Positions 36,031-44,554 of a DNA stretch of 64,000 nucleotides are shown piece by piece. Source of the DNA: Candidatus Dependentiae bacterium (lineage in GTDB: Bacteria; Babelota; Babeliae; Babelales; RVW-14). The notes under the pieces are model-generated. The model worked only from the letters and a program-made list of their open reading frames with translations. It did not search any database and was not told the origin of the DNA. The stretch covers positions 13,701 through 77,700 of the forward strand of contig JAFEAY010000009.1 of the NCBI GenBank assembly GCA_018266175.1. Reading direction: 5' to 3'. Made by a program: the position numbers and the translations under genes. Numbering within the stretch: position 1 is the first letter of the stretch; each line of letters starts with the position of its first letter.

Positions 36031-37635
36031 TTACTCAAGCGCCTCTATTAATTCTGATGCTGGTAATTCAATCTGAGATTGCTCTTGGGCAGGAGCTTGA
36101 ACAGATGTATCATGCTCTTCAAGATCATTCTGCTTTTTATTTTTTTTATCTTTTGACGCTTGAGAAGAGCTATTTTTTTGATAATCCTGTTTAAATTCAA
36201 GAATCTTCTGAGCTTCTTTTTTAAGCGCATCTCCATCAACTGTTACACCATCGGCTTGCGCCTGTTTAATCAATGTATCGATACGCGTTATGCGTCGTTG
36301 AAGATAGCGAATCCAAGACCAATAAAAGGTCTCGGTGATAAATTCATTAATCATTTTAGTATTAATTATTTTAGTTAAGACACCAGTTACCGTTACAGCC
36401 GTACCACCCGTCAGCGCAACCGCAACGCCCTCAACAATTTCTTTAATAACACCATCAATACCACTACCTACAAGATTTATGCCCATTAAAGAGAGTGTCA
36501 AAAGCGTCTTTGAAGCCCAGGGAAGCCTTGCAATCGGATCAACAAACATCTCATCTATTTTTTCGCATAAATTATTGGAAGGAGCTTTGAGTGTTCGTAA
36601 AACTTTCATACAATTACTTGTGAGCGGATTCTTTTCTAAATCGGTTATTGAGGTAAGCTCTCCAAGAAGCAGCTTTTTCTTTTCTACCGGCTCTAACCCA
36701 TTTTCCATGACAGCTCGCAGATCATCAAATTTACTCTTCATATCTTTCAGGTTAAAAACAAAAATAACTCGATTATAAATAGGACCCGCAATTGGGATAA
36801 ATGAAGCAAGAGGAATAGGTCTGAATTCTTTGCTTAACTGTTCAAATGGCTTAGTTAAAGGTGTTGCTTGCAATTGTATATAATCTAAAAATTGAACCAG
36901 AGGCCCTACTATTTTTTTTATCTCTTTGGCAACGGTACCGGATATGCCCCGTAACTTATTCAAATCAACAGTCTTTCCAATAAGACCTTTATGCTTATCA
37001 AAATCTTCCCGCGATTTAATAATTTTTTTATCTTCAGTGTTGATGTATTTATTGTTGGTTACAATATGAAATGCTTTTAAATAGGCGAAAGTATCATATT
37101 GAGTTCGATCAATACAGCACGATAAAGTAAAGTCACACAAGATATCCACTATCGATGAAACAGCAACTGGAACAGGAGGTGGAAGTGGTATTCCAAATAA
37201 AGGAATCGGTGGAATTGGCCTCATAATTTCATTGACTGGTCGCATAACAATATCAGCAATTTTTGCAATATCACTGAATTGATCAAGGAGAATATTAAGA
37301 ATTTTTGTTGCAAGCTTTTCAAGCTGTTTTGTAGGCATTTTACTAAATGCAAGCGTCAAAAGTTTTTGAGGATCTGTTGGCAAACCGAGCTTACTCAGTT
37401 CTTTAAATGCATCCTTTCCAACTTTCTCAACCTCTTTAACTCCTTTTTGAATGCCCTTTTCAACGTCATAAGTAGCTTTATTGACGGTCTTCTGAGCATC
37501 TTTACCAGCAATTTTACCCACAATATCGCCAAAGATATTTGCTTGAATTTGCGGCCCAAAAAATAATAGCCCGGCTCCCAAAAGAACTGCCACCAGTATT
37601 AAATATCGCATCGAAAAGAATTTAAAAAGCTTCAT
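36031..37635 (-). CDS. Membrane-anchored protein of unknown family (paralog of 34165 gene)
   Basis: A 534-residue protein with one N-terminal hydrophobic helix (about 9-27), then the same plan as its downstream neighbour: a charged stretch ending KEVEKVGKDAFKELSKLG, LPTDPQKLLTLAFSKMP, a proline-rich RPIPPIPLFGIPLPPPVPV, NNKYINTEDKKIIKS, FRPIPLASFIPIAGPIYN, MFVDPIARLPWASKTLLTL and WSWIRYLQRRI. It lacks the KDK array; its C-terminus has a shorter Lys/Gln-rich tail. The start at 37635 is set by GGGGGATCGATGAAG, nearly identical to the leader of the other copy, and the two upstream regions share CCACACCCCAA followed by TTCTAAATTT. So the duplication included the leader. Function unknown. Confidence 0.75.
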   Translation of the reverse strand: MKLFKFFSMRYLILVAVLLGAGLLFFGPQIQANIFGDIVGKIAGKDAQKTVNKATYDVEKGIQKGVKEVEKVGKDAFKELSKLGLPTDPQKLLTLAFSKMPTKQLEKLATKILNILLDQFSDIAKIADIVMRPVNEIMRPIPPIPLFGIPLPPPVPVAVSSIVDILCDFTLSCCIDRTQYDTFAYLKAFHIVTNNKYINTEDKKIIKSREDFDKHKGLIGKTVDLNKLRGISGTVAKEIKKIVGPLVQFLDYIQLQATPLTKPFEQLSKEFRPIPLASFIPIAGPIYNRVIFVFNLKDMKSKFDDLRAVMENGLEPVEKKKLLLGELTSITDLEKNPLTSNCMKVLRTLKAPSNNLCEKIDEMFVDPIARLPWASKTLLTLSLMGINLVGSGIDGVIKEIVEGVAVALTGGTAVTVTGVLTKIINTKMINEFITETFYWSWIRYLQRRITRIDTLIKQAQADGVTVDGDALKKEAQKILEFKQDYQKNSSSQASKDKKNKKQNDLEEHDTSVQAPAQEQSQIELPASELIEALE

Positions 37636-37820
37636 CGATCCCCCTTAAAGCCCACACCCCAATGCTTCTAAATTTAGAAAAACTTAGAAAATCTCGCATG
37701 CTGATTATTACTCAGGATAGACAATCAAATTTCAAACAAGCAATAGTTACCAAAGAAATAAGATTTTAAGGTTTAAAGGTCCATTTTTTATATTTATATT
37801 TTTAAGCTCTTGCAGCAGAA

Positions 37821-39602
37821 CTACTCACTCTTCTTGAGCCATTTCATACTCCACAGGGCAAGACTCCAGAGAAGCGTAAGTACAAAAACCATTATGCAGC
37901 TCAGCTTCCAAGAAAAAAAAGATGAAGTGTTATTTCCAAAAGAAGAAAGCTGATACGTATGATACCAAAGCATTTTTTGAACCGTAACGTCATTCAATAT
38001 CCGCTCAAAGCCACGTACATCAAGAAACTTCCATGCAATAATAATGATGAGGAATAGGAAGGTGTTGGCAATCAAGTAGCCATTGCGTACTAATGAAAGC
38101 TGTTTTTTTTGTCGACGTAAAAATATAAGCGCTTTTTGTAATGCATACCAAATACCATACCAAATTGTACTGAGTGAAAAAATCGGAATGATATAATTAC
38201 CAAACAATGCAAGCACAGGAATAAATGACTGATCAGTTACATAATGCGGTGGCATGAGCCAAGCAAATGATTTGAATGCGCTAAAACTGAGTATGCTTTG
38301 ATAGGGAAAAGAAAAGTTTGCGTAGGGGTTGCAATAAAAGAGAAGTAAAAAGCCTGCTCCAAGCAGATTATAAAGAGCACATAGTCTAAAAAATCCTGCG
38401 AGTAAAAAGAAGACAACCGGCCACTGCAAATAAGGGGCATAAAGACCCGTTAAACCCATAATTGCCATAAAACTTAAAAATATTCCGGTAAAGGTATCAA
38501 TCTGCTCTTGATAGTAAATGTATGCAACCAATCCAGTTATGCTCAACAACCACAATCTATTTTCAAGCAAAATACGCCAAGAAGTAATCGTAAACGGATA
38601 AGCAAAAGGCAGTCCAAACAAGGGCGTTTCATGATTTGCAAAGCGCAGCAAATTATCTATTCCTACAAGCACATTAAAGCCAAGGACATGAAGCACTCCC
38701 AATACGGTAGCCACGGTAAGCAACATCCCAACAACCGCACTGGCTTGATAGGAGAAATAGAGTCTCAAATCTGCTGGCGACTTTTTATACAAATAGCTTA
38801 ACGCTGCAATCATCGCAAGTATGACAAAAATAATTATCCCCCAAAAAACAAGTACCGGAAGATATTCAATAATCTGCACTGCACAACGTGTTAGTGAAAA
38901 TCGGGAGAGCCGAGCAATAATATAGACCGTGATAGCCGCCGTGCAAATAAGCGAAGCAGCACCTTTTCCAATGCACCACAAATGCCCAAGTTTATGTGAA
39001 AAATTTTTAAAGGGAGTAAAGAAGAAAAATAAAAAGAGTAATGCATACGATTTAAATAAAAATGAAAGCGCGAACAGAACCCCAAACAAAAAATATTTGG
39101 TATATGAATCGTGAAAATAGTCACGAACATAAAAGCTCAATACCAAAAAAAATAAAACGATACTATCAAACTGAAAATGAATACAGTTGATAATCAACGG
39201 AATCGGAGCAAAGGCATAGAGCAAACCAACGGTTGCCGCATATTCAGGCTTTGAGCGCTTAAAAATATCGTATACCAGTACAACCAGCATGAGATCAAAG
39301 AAGATTGGAAAAATCTTGTAACAAAAGCTTAATGGTAACGAAGTGTAAATATTGAGCACACCGGCAGCCCAACTCAACATTGCTGCAAGCGGAATGTAGG
39401 GGTGAGGTAGATTAAGCGCACCCTGTGTATGGGCAAAGATGAGCTTAGTAATAGAAACTTCATTACGCATATCTGCACTGCCAAAAAAAATAAATACCAG
39501 CGGAAAGCGTACAAGGAGCGCGCTCATGACAATAATCAACCGCTGGACCTGTGGGCTGTAGCGGTGAATGTTAAAAATATTTAATGACTGCGTAATGTTC
39601 AT
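37821..39602 (-). CDS. Polytopic GT-C-like glycosyltransferase
   Basis: A 593-residue membrane protein with about twelve helices. It is not close to the three-copy family next door: its first external loop has GSADMRNEVSITKLIFAH and a later helix shows CIHFQFDSIVLFFLVLSFY, recalling the H-x-Q-F-D motif of ALG6/ALG8- and mannosyltransferase-type GT-C enzymes that use polyprenyl- or dolichyl-phosphate sugars. Translation starts at ATG 39602, overlapping the upstream stop as ATGA behind AGGAG, so it is tightly coupled to the preceding glycosyltransferase. The precise sugar is unknown. An alternative is a polysaccharide polymerase-like role, which I consider less likely. Confidence 0.75.
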   Translation of the reverse strand: MNITQSLNIFNIHRYSPQVQRLIIVMSALLVRFPLVFIFFGSADMRNEVSITKLIFAHTQGALNLPHPYIPLAAMLSWAAGVLNIYTSLPLSFCYKIFPIFFDLMLVVLVYDIFKRSKPEYAATVGLLYAFAPIPLIINCIHFQFDSIVLFFLVLSFYVRDYFHDSYTKYFLFGVLFALSFLFKSYALLFLFFFFTPFKNFSHKLGHLWCIGKGAASLICTAAITVYIIARLSRFSLTRCAVQIIEYLPVLVFWGIIIFVILAMIAALSYLYKKSPADLRLYFSYQASAVVGMLLTVATVLGVLHVLGFNVLVGIDNLLRFANHETPLFGLPFAYPFTITSWRILLENRLWLLSITGLVAYIYYQEQIDTFTGIFLSFMAIMGLTGLYAPYLQWPVVFFLLAGFFRLCALYNLLGAGFLLLFYCNPYANFSFPYQSILSFSAFKSFAWLMPPHYVTDQSFIPVLALFGNYIIPIFSLSTIWYGIWYALQKALIFLRRQKKQLSLVRNGYLIANTFLFLIIIIAWKFLDVRGFERILNDVTVQKMLWYHTYQLSSFGNNTSSFFSWKLSCIMVFVLTLLWSLALWSMKWLKKSE

Positions 39603-41029
39603 GAGAGCTCCTTATTAAAAAATTTTTTTCCAAAATACAGCCAGAACGACCATGAAGTTATAATCAGCCAAGGTTCACACGGAAGCCGCATGCGTGCATA
39701 GCCACCAGAAAGCGAGATTACGATAAAGAGCAGCATAAAGGGAAGAACTTTTGCAAGTGCGTCAGCAAGCTGCATATGTGCTTCAAAAATAAGTCCTCGT
39801 AATGCAACCACTAAACTTCCAGCAAAGCCAATGAGTATGAATAAGAATAAAAACATCTCGACATAGGTAATGACCTTAAGCCAAAATTTATCAGTTTGTG
39901 GAACGAGGTAGCGACAGAACATCGCCCAAACCCCACGCCCTTTTGCAAAATAATCAATATCTTGTCGACCAGATTCCAAATACAGCAGCTCTGCCGAATA
40001 GAGAGAAAGTGTGGTGCGCAGCATATCGGTACACCAATTTTTTAATGCACTAAACGGTCGTTTCATAAAGTACTTAACCGAAAGCCGCTCCATAACAATG
40101 CACGTTTCAATTTCTTGCAATGGTCGCCCAAGCTCCTTTTCTTTCTGGTCCATGAGCTCCTGCGCCTCACGTGAAAGTATTTGGCGCGCTTCTTGGTAGG
40201 AGGTTTCATGCACATGCATGGCAACACGAGCGGCAGAGAGATAGAGAAAGTGACCGCCTGGTAACGTATGGAAAAATAAATACCCGGTGAGCAGCCAATT
40301 ACGCAACAACCAGATCGAAACAGAAGCTAGCCAGCCACAGATGAGCGCAATGTTTTTGGCACATTTGTTTAGCCAACTGCCGCACCCACACCACAACAAA
40401 AGCAGGCTGACTACCAGTAAGTAATGCCCAACAGGACGCACAAGCGATGCTGCGCCAAGAAAAATTCCCGAAAAAAATAGAGTCAATAATTCTTTTGAAA
40501 AAAAAGTATCAACGTGTGTTCTGCTTCGGGGAAATATTCGAAACGCTTTGAAAAAAAATATTGCAAAGAGCAGGAATAAAAAGATAAAGAGCGTCTCGGT
40601 CATGAAGAATCCTGAATAGAGGACAAGACCGAGGTGCACAGAGCTGTACAGGCTGCTTGCTTTTGCAAGCAAGAGATGAGCAGGAAAAAGCGTTAAGCTC
40701 ATCGAGAAAATGAGTACGGGAATGAAGCAAGCAAGCAGCACCTGCAGCCATAAAACATTTTTGGTATCGGGGCCAAAGAGTGCGTAATACGGTGCTAAGA
40801 AAAGAGAATAACCGGGCACGCGGTAAAATTGCGGCTGACCATTTGGTTTACTGATTCCATGACCTTGCGCAATTTCTTGAGCCGTTAGATGATAGGTATT
40901 TGAGTCAACCTGCCAGTAACGCTGATCGTGGCTAAGATAGCCATAAAAAACTAAAGCTCGAACTACAAAGGCAAGTAGAACCAAAACAATCAAAAAACCG
41001 GTATTTTTTTTAATAATCGATGCAACCAT
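39599..41029 (-). CDS. GT-C glycosyltransferase, paralog family member 3
   Basis: A 476-residue polytopic protein from ATG 41029 (strong GAGGAG); a GTG eleven codons upstream is less likely. It has the family marks WQVDSNTYHLTAQEIAQG, FYRVPGYSLFLAP, the loop FHTLPGGHFLYLSAARVAM, RPFSALKNWCTDMLRTTLSL, YSAELLYLE and SGGYARMRLPCEPWLIIT. These match the genes at 28824 and 32656, making a family of three PMT/ArnT-like transferases in this locus, each followed or preceded by exported proteins of unknown function. It shares ATGA with the next glycosyltransferase gene, which suggests the two act on the same pathway. Confidence 0.85.
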   Translation of the reverse strand: MVASIIKKNTGFLIVLVLLAFVVRALVFYGYLSHDQRYWQVDSNTYHLTAQEIAQGHGISKPNGQPQFYRVPGYSLFLAPYYALFGPDTKNVLWLQVLLACFIPVLIFSMSLTLFPAHLLLAKASSLYSSVHLGLVLYSGFFMTETLFIFLFLLFAIFFFKAFRIFPRSRTHVDTFFSKELLTLFFSGIFLGAASLVRPVGHYLLVVSLLLLWCGCGSWLNKCAKNIALICGWLASVSIWLLRNWLLTGYLFFHTLPGGHFLYLSAARVAMHVHETSYQEARQILSREAQELMDQKEKELGRPLQEIETCIVMERLSVKYFMKRPFSALKNWCTDMLRTTLSLYSAELLYLESGRQDIDYFAKGRGVWAMFCRYLVPQTDKFWLKVITYVEMFLFLFILIGFAGSLVVALRGLIFEAHMQLADALAKVLPFMLLFIVISLSGGYARMRLPCEPWLIITSWSFWLYFGKKFFNKELS

Positions 41030-41084
41030 ATTTTCTCCTCTTTTTATTGAGGATAGCTGCACCGATTAATTTTGATAGTGGCAG

Positions 41085-41777
41085 TTAAACGGTTAAGCCA
41101 CCTTTAAGCTGCTGCAAGCTTTGCGTCAGCTGATTGAGTTTTGCTTTGAGTTTGGTCAGAGATTCTTGAAGAGTTTCTAATTTATTTTTAAGCTCGAGGT
41201 TACTCGCAGTTTTTTCTGCTTTTTTTCCGTCAAGCCACTCTTGTGCAGTCTGGAGATCAAGCTTGCTACCAATTTTTTCGTCAATAAGCTTTTTAACTAA
41301 TTTTTTATAACCTCGAAATCTTGCTACATCAATTGCAGAAGCATCTTTTATTTTTTCTTCTTTGTTTTCAGCCACATTTAAACCAGAGATTATTGCTTGC
41401 TTTTTATTACCGATAGGCCTTTTATTAGTTTCTTGCTCAGCAATAAGCTTGTCAATAATATTAGAACGTTTAAACCACGCTGCCAAAATAAGAGGCGTAG
41501 CATTCTCAATCTTCGTCACGCTAAATTTAGGCATTCTCCTGGTGGTAACTTCAACCATGGGCTTAATTTCTAAATCTGTTGTCTGGTCAAGATTCGTTGC
41601 ATATCCCCATCCTATAGTCGCTTTCTTATCTATAAGCTTTATAGCTTCTTGATCATTACCATTCTTAATTGCCCCAAAGAGCTTCATTTCAGTTGATTGA
41701 TATCCAAACATTCCAAAGGCATCTCCTGAAAAGCAACTCACCGCCAGCCCCAGCGCAATAGTCCACAAAAAATTCAT
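41085..41777 (-). CDS. Exported ankyrin-like protein with C-terminal coiled coil
   Basis: The product (230 residues from ATG 41777) has a signal peptide (about 1-21, ending GDAFG), degenerate ankyrin units (KLFGAIKNGNDQEAIKLI, ATPLILAAWFKRSNIIDKL, SAIDVARFRGYKKLVKKL) and a C-terminal heptad-rich helix (LELKNKLETLQESLTKLKAK) ending with GGLTV. The longer frame starting at 41873 runs inside galE and has no ribosome site; ATG 41777 follows GAGGG...GAGG and overlaps the galE stop as ATGA. Probably an extracytoplasmic binding protein co-expressed with the glycan genes. Confidence 0.75.
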   Translation of the reverse strand: MNFLWTIALGLAVSCFSGDAFGMFGYQSTEMKLFGAIKNGNDQEAIKLIDKKATIGWGYATNLDQTTDLEIKPMVEVTTRRMPKFSVTKIENATPLILAAWFKRSNIIDKLIAEQETNKRPIGNKKQAIISGLNVAENKEEKIKDASAIDVARFRGYKKLVKKLIDEKIGSKLDLQTAQEWLDGKKAEKTASNLELKNKLETLQESLTKLKAKLNQLTQSLQQLKGGLTV

Positions 41778-42898
41778 ACCTCTACCCTCTCTAATTCTTT
41801 TGAAAATAGATTCACCTGCCATGCATGCGCACTGCGCATAATTTCGCGCATGTCTGAATATTGCGGCCTCCAACCAAGCACCCGAGCAACCTTTGTTGCA
41901 TCTGCTACCAACGTTTCAGCATCACCAGAACGACGTGGTCCATAATTGATTTGGATTTGTTCCCCAGACACCTCTTGCGCACAAGCAACAAGCTCCTTAA
42001 CGCTGTAGCCAATCCCTGTTCCAAGATTCAAAACTTGGCTTTGACCGTCAGAATTCAGATACTCCGATGCTTGCACATGAGCGCGAGCAATATCAAGAAC
42101 ATGGATATAATCGCGCACACAGGTTCCATCAAGCGTGTTGTAATCAGTTCCAAAAATATTAAAGGGTTTATTATTGCGCGCAGCGGCAAGTAAAATAGGA
42201 ATGATGTGGCTCTCTGGCTTGTGAAACTCACCAAGTCCTTGCTCGGTCAGGCCACCAGCAGCGTTGAAATAGCGCAATGCAACATAACGCATTCCATAGG
42301 CGAGGGCATAATCCTGCAACGCATATTCGATCATGAGCTTGGTTCGCCCATAGGGGCTGACAGGATTGGTGGGATGCTCTTCATCAAGGGGCAAACGCAC
42401 CGGGTTGCCGTAGACCGCACAACTGGAAGAAAAAATTAATTTGTTCACGCTGTACTCACGCATGACATCAAGCAAGTGAATAGTTTTGATAACATTATTA
42501 TTATAATATTTTGCAGGATCTTTAACTGACTCACCCACTTCAATAAATGCTGCAAAGTGCATCACCGTATCAATTGCGAGCTCTGAAAATATTTTTTTGA
42601 GCAGCTGGCGATCGCCAAAGTCTCCCTGCATAAATGTTGCCCATGGCAAATTCACAGGCTGTTGATGCATAAGTGCATCAAGAATAACTACTCGGTAACC
42701 TTGTTGCGCAAGCAACCACGATGTATGCGAGCCGATATACCCAGCCCCGCCAATGACAAGTACTACTCTCTTCATTTCTTTCTCGATCGTATAATTTTTG
42801 GACAAACAGCTTTGTATGGTAAGCAACGCGAGTAATTGGAATAAGGCCAGCTGCAAAAATAAAAAGCTTGATCTCATGTTAAACATAGATATCTTCAT
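41774..42898 (-). CDS. galE: UDP-glucose 4-epimerase, with possible exported N-terminal extension
   Basis: GalE interconverts UDP-glucose and UDP-galactose (or the N-acetyl forms) with bound NAD. Seen are the Rossmann loop VIGGAGYIGSHTS, SSSCAVYG with the catalytic Ser, the Y-x-x-x-K pair in PVSPYGRTK, and the C-terminal GTCVRDYIHV and RRSGDAETLVAD. The usual start would be the internal MKRVVLVIGG (ATG 42775, preceded by GAGAAAG). The open frame runs 41 codons further up to ATG 42898 and encodes a hydrophobic leader (FLFLQLALFQLLALLTIQSC), only 4 bp after the stop of the preceding secreted-protein gene. Either start is possible; the leader would mean export or membrane anchoring, as with the ManC paralog. 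Catalytic identity is secure. Confidence 0.92.
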   Translation of the reverse strand: MKISMFNMRSSFLFLQLALFQLLALLTIQSCLSKNYTIEKEMKRVVLVIGGAGYIGSHTSWLLAQQGYRVVILDALMHQQPVNLPWATFMQGDFGDRQLLKKIFSELAIDTVMHFAAFIEVGESVKDPAKYYNNNVIKTIHLLDVMREYSVNKLIFSSSCAVYGNPVRLPLDEEHPTNPVSPYGRTKLMIEYALQDYALAYGMRYVALRYFNAAGGLTEQGLGEFHKPESHIIPILLAAARNNKPFNIFGTDYNTLDGTCVRDYIHVLDIARAHVQASEYLNSDGQSQVLNLGTGIGYSVKELVACAQEVSGEQIQINYGPRRSGDAETLVADATKVARVLGWRPQYSDMREIMRSAHAWQVNLFSKELERVEV

Positions 42899-42902
42899 TT
42901 TC

Positions 42903-43739
42903 TTAATTATTGTTATTATTCACTATTTCAAGCTCAAGCTCTTTAAAAAAAGTCACTTCATCAATATCTAATGCAAATGCTTCAAGTTCTTCAATAACAT
43001 TATTCAGACCATCGCCAAACTCGCCATGTTCACTCTCTTCATCGTTATTACCACCCCCTATTTCAAGCCCAAGCTCTTTAAGAAAGTCACTCATCATATC
43101 GCGAGAAATATCAAAAAGTTTAACGTTATCAGAGTCAATAATCCAACAAATATCGAATATATGAGACCTCGCGTTTTCATCATTTTCTTTTGTAGAAAAA
43201 AGGTGGACAAAAGCAACCCAAAATTGAGGTAAAATTTTGTAATTATTTTGAACATCATCAAGAAATAAACAAATTTGATACGCAAAAAAATACACGAATA
43301 TTCTAATATCTTGGTCATTTAATGGTTCTGCCCAATCGCCACTTAGCTTCCATCTGACAAAGTCAGGTGCTCCAAGCTTATTAAGCTTGCAACACCGGTC
43401 GTTTAAAGCAATGTCTGGAAATATTTTTTCTAAAGATCTCTTTCCAAAAAGCTGAATCAGCAGGTCAAGAATAGTAAAGTCTTTATTTGGAATTTTATCC
43501 TTTATTGCATGCTCAAATTTTTTTGCAATAATTGAGCGGAGTTCTAAAAAACGAGTATTCGTTGCTGAAAAGTTTTCCCAAAGCATTGGTACATTCAACC
43601 CGTTGTTGGCTAAAAAATCTAAAACTTGGATACTCGATACCAAGTACAGCTTTGAGTCTTGAGCATTGACCAATGGATCATACAAACATGAGCCAATCAA
43701 AAGTGCAAGATACACAATATTTCTTCGTAGTCCACTCAT
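42903..43739 (-). CDS. Exported protein of unknown function (family shared with 44555 gene)
   Basis: A 278-residue protein from ATG 43739, chosen because AGGAGAGGAG stands right before it and the protein then begins with a signal peptide (MSGLRRNIVYLALLIGSCLY..., ending VNA). The mature helical part contains QVLDFLANNGLN, FVRWKLSGDWAEP, FAYQICLFLDDVQ and ILPQFWVAFVHL, which line up with QVYKFFQDNSFD, FTKFQLNLSWAPC, AMSVFLDEIQ and IPQFLLIVRNL of the gene at 44555, so the two are distant paralogs. The C-terminal 65 residues are acidic with Gly/Asn/Glu stretches and end in NNNNN. No known domain. It is 4 bp upstream of galE. Confidence 0.7.
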   Translation of the reverse strand: MSGLRRNIVYLALLIGSCLYDPLVNAQDSKLYLVSSIQVLDFLANNGLNVPMLWENFSATNTRFLELRSIIAKKFEHAIKDKIPNKDFTILDLLIQLFGKRSLEKIFPDIALNDRCCKLNKLGAPDFVRWKLSGDWAEPLNDQDIRIFVYFFAYQICLFLDDVQNNYKILPQFWVAFVHLFSTKENDENARSHIFDICWIIDSDNVKLFDISRDMMSDFLKELGLEIGGGNNDEESEHGEFGDGLNNVIEELEAFALDIDEVTFFKELELEIVNNNNN

Positions 43740-43824
43740 GAACTCCTCTCCTGAAAACTCCACAATTTGGGTAAATAGTATTTTATTTTTTATCAACATG
43801 TCACGCTGCATATGCAGCACAGCT

Positions 43825-44457
43825 TTATGCGCCCGGACCTTCACCCAAATATGCTATTGCAAGAAGCAGGCCATATGCAAGTGAACCAAACAAAATACTC
43901 CCGTAAATGTTGGTGGATGACTCTTGCGAAGCAATCAAGGGTTTATTATGAAGTAAATATACGTTATTGGGCTTTGTCTTTATTTGATGACGCTGACTTG
44001 TTGAAACAAACGTACACGTAAAAAAATTAACATCACTTTTCGTGGAAAAACAACTCAAAAAAATATCAAATGGCTCTAACTGATTCACACCTGCATGAGC
44101 TTTTGAGTAAGCGTTAAAAGCTTGTTTGAATGAATCATCTAATCCTTGAGTGGAAAGAATAGAATTTATTCCATCCGATTCCTGCAACAACGAAATACCT
44201 TTAATATTTATAGATTTTTTAGAATATGTAACAAGTTCATTAACCCAGGCATCGGTTATCCACTCTGGCAAATTGTTTTTATATTCTGGAATATCATAAA
44301 CACTGATATTGAGCATATTCTGGTTTTCTTTATATTCTTGCTCAATCTTTTCCCATGGACAGATAAACCATGCTTGTTCACACAATTCACTGCTAATCCC
44401 ATAAAGAGGCGTAAAACAACCAAGCAAAAGAAAAACTCTTGCAATAAAACGCTTCAT
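43825..44457 (-). CDS. Exported protein with C-terminal membrane anchor, unknown function
   Basis: A 210-residue protein from ATG 44457 (AGGAGA ribosome site; the longer frame to 44502 adds nothing plausible). It has a signal peptide (about 1-20), cysteine-containing segments (LCEQAWFICPWEKI; LSCFS; FTCTF) and a C-terminal hydrophobic helix (SILFGSLAYGLLLAIAYLG), giving the topology of a bitopic envelope protein with a periplasmic domain. No family recognised. It is flanked by two other exported genes on the same strand with short gaps. Confidence 0.65.
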   Translation of the reverse strand: MKRFIARVFLLLGCFTPLYGISSELCEQAWFICPWEKIEQEYKENQNMLNISVYDIPEYKNNLPEWITDAWVNELVTYSKKSINIKGISLLQESDGINSILSTQGLDDSFKQAFNAYSKAHAGVNQLEPFDIFLSCFSTKSDVNFFTCTFVSTSQRHQIKTKPNNVYLLHNKPLIASQESSTNIYGSILFGSLAYGLLLAIAYLGEGPGA

Positions 44458-44491
44458 TACTATTTCTCCTTTATTTTTGATGCTAACGAAC

Positions 44492-44522
44492 AAGAGCACC
44501 AAGTTGTTATCTTGATGCTCTT
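44492..44522. other. Stem-loop between two exported-protein genes
   Basis: AAGAGCACCAAG (44492-44503) faces CTTGATGCTCTT (44511-44522): 12 bp with one mismatch on the plus strand or a G-T wobble on the minus strand, loop of 7. T8 follows on the plus strand. On the minus strand there is no U-tract, so it may be a processing or partial termination signal in the transcript from the gene at 44555. Confidence 0.45.
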
Positions 44523-44554
44523 AATTTTTTTTACAATCACATTCGAGTTAGGTC

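Noticed and set aside
41778-41873. N-terminal extension of the ankyrin-like protein into galE
   Set aside because: No ribosome site; the ATGA overlap at 41774-41777 and the signal peptide mark the real start.
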